From an uncultured Coriobacteriaceae bacterium (GTDB lineage Bacteria > Actinomycetota > Coriobacteriia > Coriobacteriales > Eggerthellaceae), in the NCBI GenBank assembly GCA_900554945.1, contig USJN01000075.1, positions 1-7,044 on the forward strand: a stretch of DNA of 7,044 bases, written 5' to 3'. The notes beneath the pieces are model-generated. The model worked only from the letters and a program-made list of their open reading frames with translations, searched no databases and was not told the DNA's origin. Of the stretch, positions 1 through 4,063 are shown piece by piece (position 1 is the first letter of the stretch; every line of letters begins with the position of its first letter). The position numbers and the translations under genes are program-made.

Positions 1-1300
1 TCTGGCCGAGCTGGATGGTGGAGTTGCCGATGGTGCGTTCTTTGGCGGTGAGCATGATCTGGGGTGCTGCCGACTGCGTGACCTGCTGCTGCGAGTTGAA
101 GATGCCAGCCAGGAACATGAGCACGTAGATGACCCACACGGGTACGCCGGGCACGAGGAAGAGCACGAAGCATGCCATGACGACGACGCGCACGACGTTG
201 CCGATGGTCATGACGGTCTTGGCGGTGCCAGCCTTGGCGATCATCTTGCCGAAGATCGGGCCGAGCACCAGGCCGAGCACTGCCATGAGCGCGGATGCGA
301 GCCCGGCGGCGGTCGCAGAGCCTATGGTCTGGCAGATGGGGTCGTTCGTCAGGGTGCGCATGATGAAGCCGGCGATGAAGAAGACGATAGTCATCGAACC
401 GAAGTTATGCAGGAAGTTGGAAGCGGTGAGAACCAGCACGTTGCGGTTTCTGAGGGTATCGATCGGGATGATGGCGTCGTTGCCCTTTTTCTTGATGTTG
501 ATGGCCAGAAGGATGAGGAATACGACTGCGATGACGAGCAGTGCCGTGTTGAGCGGCGTGCCGAACTTCACATAGCTCGTGCCCATAGAGAGGCCGACGA
601 TGAGCGCTGCGAAGGCAATCATGACGCAGATGGCGCCGAAGCCGTCAAAGCTCTTGCCCGCAGAAGCCAGGTCGGCGACCTCTTCTTTCTTCACTTTCAC
701 GCCGAAGAACGTGACGAGCGCGCCGATGACAAGAACGGCGACGCAGATCCACGTCCACACGCGCCAGCCAAGCGTGTCGATGACGAAGCCGGCGACAATG
801 GGGCCGATGAGCGTTGCGGCGGACATGACCGTACCCACAAGACCCAGGTAAAAGCCTGCTTTCTTGCGGTCGTAGACGTCGCGGATGATGGTGAAGCCCA
901 CGCCGAAGACGGCGGCGGACACCATACCCCAGAAAACGTTTGCTACCACAATTATCATCATGTTGGTGGCAACGGCTCGCACCAGAAGCACGCAGGCGCC
1001 GCCGGCGAGGCCGATTGTGCACAGAATGCGCTTCAGGTGCGGGTTGCGTGCGGCGATGAAGCCGAAAACGGGCATCAGGGCAACGGAGAGCACGCTCGAG
1101 ATGCTCTGCGCCAGGCCGTAGATGTCCATGCCGCCGATGTCCGCTGCGGCGGCGGGCAGCACGGTGGCGTTCGAGGTCGAGATGAGGAGGTTTGCGATGA
1201 TTCCGCAGTACACACCTATAACGGTAAGGAGTTTTTTCCCTTCAGGGGCTCTCATGAAAGCATTGGTCTGCTGGACCTGCTCTGCAGTGTTCTCAGACAT
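1..1300 (-). CDS. MFS transporter, DHA2 drug:H+ antiporter-like, C-terminus beyond left edge
   Basis: The frame is open from ATG at 1300 to the left edge, giving 433 residues with no stop, so the gene is partial only because the window ends. The start has a strong Shine-Dalgarno (AAAGGAG, 1306-1312). About 12 hydrophobic segments are visible, roughly at residues 24-44, 62-84, 92-110, 114-138, 150-174, 181-201, 219-240, 250-269, 287-314, 328-352, 361-383 and 386-404. A further loop follows, so the 14-TM (DHA2) layout is likely. Between TM2 and TM3 is a degenerate motif A (GFIAARNPHLKR, 80-91). TM5 holds an antiporter motif C-like stretch (LIGPIVAGFVIDTLGWR, about 164-180). The protein sits in the inner membrane. 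As last visible gene of a cluster encoding a cytoplasmic Mo enzyme, it probably imports the substrate or exports the product of that enzyme; this is inference, and the family alone would equally suit multidrug efflux. Family call is confident; substrate is unknown. Confidence 0.88.
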   Translation of the reverse strand, partial: MSENTAEQVQQTNAFMRAPEGKKLLTVIGVYCGIIANLLISTSNATVLPAAAADIGGMDIYGLAQSISSVLSVALMPVFGFIAARNPHLKRILCTIGLAGGACVLLVRAVATNMMIIVVANVFWGMVSAAVFGVGFTIIRDVYDRKKAGFYLGLVGTVMSAATLIGPIVAGFVIDTLGWRVWTWICVAVLVIGALVTFFGVKVKKEEVADLASAGKSFDGFGAICVMIAFAALIVGLSMGTSYVKFGTPLNTALLVIAVVFLILLAINIKKKGNDAIIPIDTLRNRNVLVLTASNFLHNFGSMTIVFFIAGFIMRTLTNDPICQTIGSATAAGLASALMAVLGLVLGPIFGKMIAKAGTAKTVMTIGNVVRVVVMACFVLFLVPGVPVWVIYVLMFLAGIFNSQQQVTQSAAPQIMLTAKERTIGNSTIQLGQ

Positions 1301-1390
1301 TGTTACTCCTTTGTGACGTTCGCAATATTGGAAGGCGCTCTTCAATGCGTTACTATCACGAACAAGCCGATTGTTGTTTGGCCGAGAAAG

Positions 1391-1420
1391 GCGGGGTCCG
1401 GTTTTGCGGCGGGGCCCCGC
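1391..1420 (-). repeat. GC-rich inverted repeat in the SDR-MFS spacer; possible weak terminator
   Basis: It lies 19-48 nt after the SDR stop. In the minus-strand transcript, GCGGGG and CCCCGC can pair, followed by one C-A mismatch and two more G-C pairs, around a 12-nt loop. A short CTTTCTC run follows instead of a clean U-tract, so termination would be weak or partial. The rest of the 138-nt spacer (1301-1438) contains an 8-bp palindrome CAATATTG (1323-1330) and the MFS ribosome-binding site. I could not identify a convincing promoter. Confidence 0.35.
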
Positions 1421-1438
1421 CATCTTCCCGAGGTTTCT

Positions 1439-2212
1439 TTAGGCGAGCTCGCCGCCATCGATGACGAGGTGCTGCCCGTTCATGAAGCTCGACGCGTCGC
1501 TTGCCAGGTAGAGCACGGCATTCGCGCAGTCGTCGACGTTGCCATAGCGTCCCAAGGGGATTTTTCCGATAACGGAGTTGATATAGGATTCCATCTTAGT
1601 GGCGCCGTGGGTCATGTCGGTGTCGATGAAGCCGGGATAGAGCGTATTGACGCGAATGCCCTTGGGCCCGAGCAGCTTGCCCCACTTCTGCGTAAGCGCG
1701 CGGATGGCTCCCTTGGTGGCCGTGTAGGCCGTAGATCCGGCGGCGTGCCAGGATGCGAGCGATCCGACGGGGATGATGGCGCCCACGCCGTTTTTGGCGC
1801 ATTCTTCCCAGCCATACTTCACCATGAAGAAGACGCTGTCCAGATTAACGGCCAAGATGTTGCGCCAATTCTCCGTGTTGAAGGCATCTTCCATGCTGCG
1901 CTCGGAAAGGCCCGAGGTGCCCGCAGCCAAAACCATAATGTCCAAACGTCCGAAGTCGGCGATGCACTTCTCGACCGCCGCCTTGCAGATTTCCTCACTC
2001 GAGGCGTCGCCCGCGAAATACGATGCCTCGCCACCGTTCGCCTCGATTTCGGCGACGGCCTCTTGAAGCTTCTCCTCTCGACGGGCAACCAGAAACACTT
2101 TTGCCCCGTGCGCGGCGAGCGTCTTTGCGCTCTGATTGCCGATGCCATGCGAGCTTGCACCGGTAATGAGCGCCACGCGCCCGTTCAAGTCGTAATAATC
2201 CCTCTCCGTCAT
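1439..2212 (-). CDS. Short-chain dehydrogenase/reductase (classical SDR, probably NADPH-dependent)
   Basis: The protein has 257 residues, typical of classical SDRs. ATG at 2212 is chosen because GGAGAGG lies just upstream and the protein then begins a few residues before the first Rossmann strand; an upstream in-frame start at 2419 would add 69 residues overlapping the preceding gene. Cofactor loop: TGASSHGIG (17-25), one residue longer than the usual TGxxxGIG. The segment after the second strand is VARREEKL (42-49); its arginines favour NADP(H). Other landmarks are D69, LAAG in place of NNAG (95-98), N123, catalytic S151, and YTATK with Y163 and K167; the active-site tetrad is complete. PGFIDTDM (193-200) is the usual post-catalytic loop. 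It is a soluble oxidoreductase for a ketone/alcohol or activated ring. Next to a pyrogallol transhydroxylase-like pair, phloroglucinol reductase (an NADPH-dependent SDR) is an attractive but unproven role. A FabG-like reductase or a hydroxysteroid dehydrogenase remain alternatives. Confidence 0.93.
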   Translation of the reverse strand: MTERDYYDLNGRVALITGASSHGIGNQSAKTLAAHGAKVFLVARREEKLQEAVAEIEANGGEASYFAGDASSEEICKAAVEKCIADFGRLDIMVLAAGTSGLSERSMEDAFNTENWRNILAVNLDSVFFMVKYGWEECAKNGVGAIIPVGSLASWHAAGSTAYTATKGAIRALTQKWGKLLGPKGIRVNTLYPGFIDTDMTHGATKMESYINSVIGKIPLGRYGNVDDCANAVLYLASDASSFMNGQHLVIDGGELA

Positions 2213-2230
2213 TTCCCTCTCCTCTCGGTA

Positions 2231-2265
2231 TGCAGAAAGGCCCGCCCGCTTGTGCAGAAGGGCCC
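2231..2265. repeat. Direct repeat of 13 nt, 22-nt period, in the VOC-SDR spacer
   Basis: TGCAGAAAGGCCC (2231-2243) and TGCAGAAGGGCCC (2253-2265) differ at one base and start 22 nt apart, about two helical turns. They lie 19-53 nt upstream of the SDR start, within the 95-nt spacer 2213-2307. The spacing would suit two same-face protein-binding sites, but no matching copy was noticed elsewhere in the window, so a regulatory role is only a possibility. Confidence 0.45.
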
Positions 2266-2307
2266 AGAACCCACATTGATTCGTCCCGATTGGGAAAGCC
2301 TTGTCCC

Positions 2308-2838
2308 TTACTTTCCGCCCATGAGCGCGGACATGGGGATAAGCGCCGGTGTGCCCTCCTGGGCGTTCTCGTGAAGGGCCTTTGCGCCCTGCCAGAGCTG
2401 CTCGATCGGCTCGTTGCATTCGATGAAGCAGCCGAGCTGCTCGCGTGCATCCATGTACACGACCTTAAGCCCTTGGCCGGAGACCATCTCCATGGCGACT
2501 TCAACACCTGCGGCCTTGAATTCCTCTGCAACTGCATCAACGTCGTCCGACCAAATGCAGAGGTGGTGGATGCCGAAGCCGTTATCCTTGTACACGTCGG
2601 GCTCGTCTGTAACAACTTCGATGAGCTCGATCTGCACGTCTTTGATATGGCCCAGTGCGCAGCGGCTGCGCATGCCCGAGTCCTTGCCGCGATACGTTAG
2701 CGAGGCTGGTTCGGAAACGCCCAGGTCAACGAACGGGCCTGCGCCGATCAGCTCGTTGAACATCTTGGCGGATTCTTCCAGATTCTTGACGTAAAAGCCG
2801 ATTTGCTTGATTCCGTACTTTCCGAGTAAATCCTTCAT
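2308..2838 (-). CDS. VOC-superfamily (glyoxalase/methylmalonyl-CoA epimerase-like) protein
   Basis: The protein has 176 residues. ATG at 2838 is preferred over an in-frame ATG 14 codons upstream because a purine-rich AAAGGGGG (2845-2852) precedes it and the VOC fold begins at once. Two beta-alpha-beta-beta-beta modules are visible: IKQIGFYVKNLEESAKMF (10-27) starts the first and GIHHLCIWSDDVDAVAEEF (89-107) starts the second. Probable metal-ligand positions are Q12 (usually His in the epimerase family, Gln in human glyoxalase I), E71 in VQIELIE, H91 or H92, and E140 in CFIE. About 30 residues extend beyond the usual last strand. VOC proteins use a divalent metal for isomerisation, epimerisation, lyase or dioxygenase chemistry; an O2-dependent reaction is unlikely if the host is an anaerobe. 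It is separated from the 96-aa gene by 114 nt and from the SDR by 95 nt. Fold is confident; reaction is unknown, and a binding-only role cannot be excluded. Confidence 0.88.
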   Translation of the reverse strand: MKDLLGKYGIKQIGFYVKNLEESAKMFNELIGAGPFVDLGVSEPASLTYRGKDSGMRSRCALGHIKDVQIELIEVVTDEPDVYKDNGFGIHHLCIWSDDVDAVAEEFKAAGVEVAMEMVSGQGLKVVYMDAREQLGCFIECNEPIEQLWQGAKALHENAQEGTPALIPMSALMGGK

Positions 2839-2854
2839 CCCTTGCCCCCTTTCG

Positions 2855-2884
2855 GCAGGTGACCCATAAGAGCCGCCCACCTGC
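2855..2884. repeat. Inverted repeat just upstream of the VOC ribosome-binding site
   Basis: GCAGGTG (2855-2861) and CACCTGC (2878-2884) form a perfect 7-bp stem around a 16-nt loop. The stem ends a few bases before the VOC Shine-Dalgarno on the minus strand. No U-tract follows, so it is not a terminator. It could be an operator or a leader hairpin affecting VOC translation. Nearby, 2904-2910 and 2926-2934 form a second imperfect inverted repeat (CTGTTCG / CGAAAACAG with a 2-nt bulge) in an A/T-rich patch of the same spacer. Confidence 0.4.
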
Positions 2885-2952
2885 GTGATTGATTGATGAA
2901 GTTCTGTTCGAAAACGAAAAACGTGCGAAAACAGATGAAGCTTTTCGGCCCT

Positions 2953-3243
2953 CTAGGCTTGCTTGCCCAGAAGGCTCACCCACTGCCCGCCCGTGAAGAT
3001 GAGGGCGGGCAGCAGGTTGATATGCCCCGCATGAGATCCGCTTCCCCAATAGCGAATGCTTCCCTCATGCACTGGGCCGAACTCGGTCCAGAGGCTTCCC
3101 GGCAGCTCGTAGTAGCCGCGGCCAGCCTTGTCGTAGAGCTCGTTTCTCTCGTAGTCGACGCGCACGATGTGCACCCAACCCTGTTGGGAGTCGGTCTCGC
3201 CCACGGGCGGCTGCTCGGTGCTTGTCATGCGTTCGACTGCCAT
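2953..3243 (-). CDS. Unrecognised 96-aa protein, third gene of the Mo-enzyme unit
   Basis: I do not recognise this family. The frame runs from ATG at 3243 to TAG at 2953-2955. The start lies 2 nt after the stop of the Fe-S subunit (TAGAGATG), with GGTG in the last codons of that gene as a partial Shine-Dalgarno, so translation is probably coupled. A second ATG five codons in (3228) is possible but has no better ribosome-binding site. The first 20 or so residues are polar and likely disordered. The rest is aromatic- and glycine-rich and looks beta-rich: WVHIVRVDYERNELYDKAG (23-41), YYELPGSLWTEFG (44-56), IRYWGSGSHAGHINLLPALI (63-82). There are no cysteines, signal peptide or membrane segment. 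Three histidines (25, 59, 71) and H74 are present. Position suggests an accessory subunit, assembly factor or product-handling protein of the Mo enzyme; this is inference. Codon use and reading-frame placement make it likely to be a real gene. Confidence 0.75.
   Translation of the reverse strand: MAVERMTSTEQPPVGETDSQQGWVHIVRVDYERNELYDKAGRGYYELPGSLWTEFGPVHEGSIRYWGSGSHAGHINLLPALIFTGGQWVSLLGKQA
2983..3012. repeat. Perfect 10-bp GC-rich inverted repeat inside the 3' end of the 96-aa gene
   Basis: CTGCCCGCCC (2983-2992) and GGGCGGGCAG (3003-3012) pair perfectly across a 10-nt loop. The hairpin lies 28-57 nt before the end of the coding frame. No U-tract follows on the minus strand, so it is not a standard terminator. 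As a transcript hairpin it could protect the upstream Mo-enzyme mRNA from 3' exonucleases or slow transcription before the long spacer; both are guesses. Confidence 0.45.
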
Positions 3244-3245
3244 CT

Positions 3246-4046
3246 CTACACCAGCGCGATGTCGCCGAGGCCGCGGTCTTTCTCGACCGTGCTCACCGTC
3301 AAGGTCTTTTCCTTGCCAGCGCCTTCGATGGTGACCGTCCACTCGTCTTCAGCCAGCTCGTCAATCCAGAAGTCGCCCCAGCTGTTGGTGGTGTCGGTGT
3401 AGGTGTCCGTCCCGTTGGTGATGGTGACGGTTGCTCCTTCGGCGATTTCCTCGTCCTCGGGCGTGAACACCGTGCCCGCGATGAAGCGCTTCGGCAGGCC
3501 TGTGTAGTACACGTGCGGCTTGGTCCCGTATTCCGGATGCAAGACTTCCGTGCCCTCGAGGTCGAGCTCGCCGAGCTCGCCGAATTCGATAACGTGCACG
3601 GGGCAGTTATCCACGCAACGTGGGGTTTTGAGCGGCTCGTCGCCGTCGAGGATATGCGCGCATCCCGTGCACTTCTGCGGAATGTCGAGCTCTTCGTTCC
3701 AGAAGATCTTGCCGTAGGGGCAGGACTTGACGATTTGCTTTTGACCCTTGGACTTAACGGGATCGATGACCACAAGGCCGTCGTCGCGGCGATAGACGGC
3801 GCCATCTTTGCCCGCAGCGATGCAGGGAGCGTTTTCGCAGTGCTGGCAAGGCACGGGGATGTAGCTCACCTTAACCTGGGGACGCTGGCCGCGCTCTTTC
3901 TGGTTGACTTCCATCCAGAACTGGCCGGACTCCGGCTGCTCCTGGGTATACGGCATCCAGCAGTTTCCGCAATGCTCGTCTTTGCAGCCGATCTGGCAGG
4001 CGTGGCAGCCCATGCATTTTTCGGCGTGAATCACGAAGCCTTTCAT
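3246..4046 (-). CDS. 4Fe-4S electron-transfer subunit with C-terminal beta-sandwich, pyrogallol hydroxytransferase small-subunit-like
   Basis: The protein has 266 residues, close to the roughly 274-residue small subunit of Pelobacter acidigallici transhydroxylase. ATG at 4046 has AGAGGA about 9 nt upstream and lies 17 nt after the large-subunit stop. Twelve cysteines fit three 4Fe-4S clusters: C11, C14, C17, C21; C67, C70, C75 and C109 (SCPYGKIFWNEE); C126, C129, C144, C148. Two more, C26 and C29 (CGNC), are extra. Phrases such as PCQHCENAPC, AVYRRDDG and KCTGCAHILD are family hallmarks. After GTKPHVYYTGLPKRF (174-188), residues 189-266 form a Cna-B/transthyretin-like domain (AGTVFTP...GATVTITNG...NSWGDFWIDEL). 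No Tat or Sec signal is present, so it should be cytoplasmic with the large subunit. It is expected to shuttle electrons to or from the Mo centre, or to have a structural role if the reaction is redox-neutral. DmsB-like subunits share the clusters but not this tail. Confidence 0.92.
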   Translation of the reverse strand: MKGFVIHAEKCMGCHACQIGCKDEHCGNCWMPYTQEQPESGQFWMEVNQKERGQRPQVKVSYIPVPCQHCENAPCIAAGKDGAVYRRDDGLVVIDPVKSKGQKQIVKSCPYGKIFWNEELDIPQKCTGCAHILDGDEPLKTPRCVDNCPVHVIEFGELGELDLEGTEVLHPEYGTKPHVYYTGLPKRFIAGTVFTPEDEEIAEGATVTITNGTDTYTDTTNSWGDFWIDELAEDEWTVTIEGAGKEKTLTVSTVEKDRGLGDIALV

Positions 4047-4063
4047 CTTGTTGTCCTCTCTTC

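Noticed and set aside
1442..1453. Perfect 12-bp palindrome GGCGAGCTCGCC at the end of the SDR gene
   Set aside because: It encodes the last residues (GGELA), has no loop, and such GC palindromes are expected by chance at this composition.
407..2374. Long plus-strand open frame (655 codons) across the MFS and SDR genes
   Set aside because: It lies antisense to two well-supported minus-strand genes and crosses their spacer. The translation is low-complexity, His/Asp/Ala/Gly-rich and has no recognisable domain; it is a GC-codon shadow.
2213..2419. 69-codon N-terminal extension of the SDR
   Set aside because: It overlaps the end of the VOC gene, has no homology-like features, and the internal ATG at 2212 has a strong ribosome-binding site right before the Rossmann fold.
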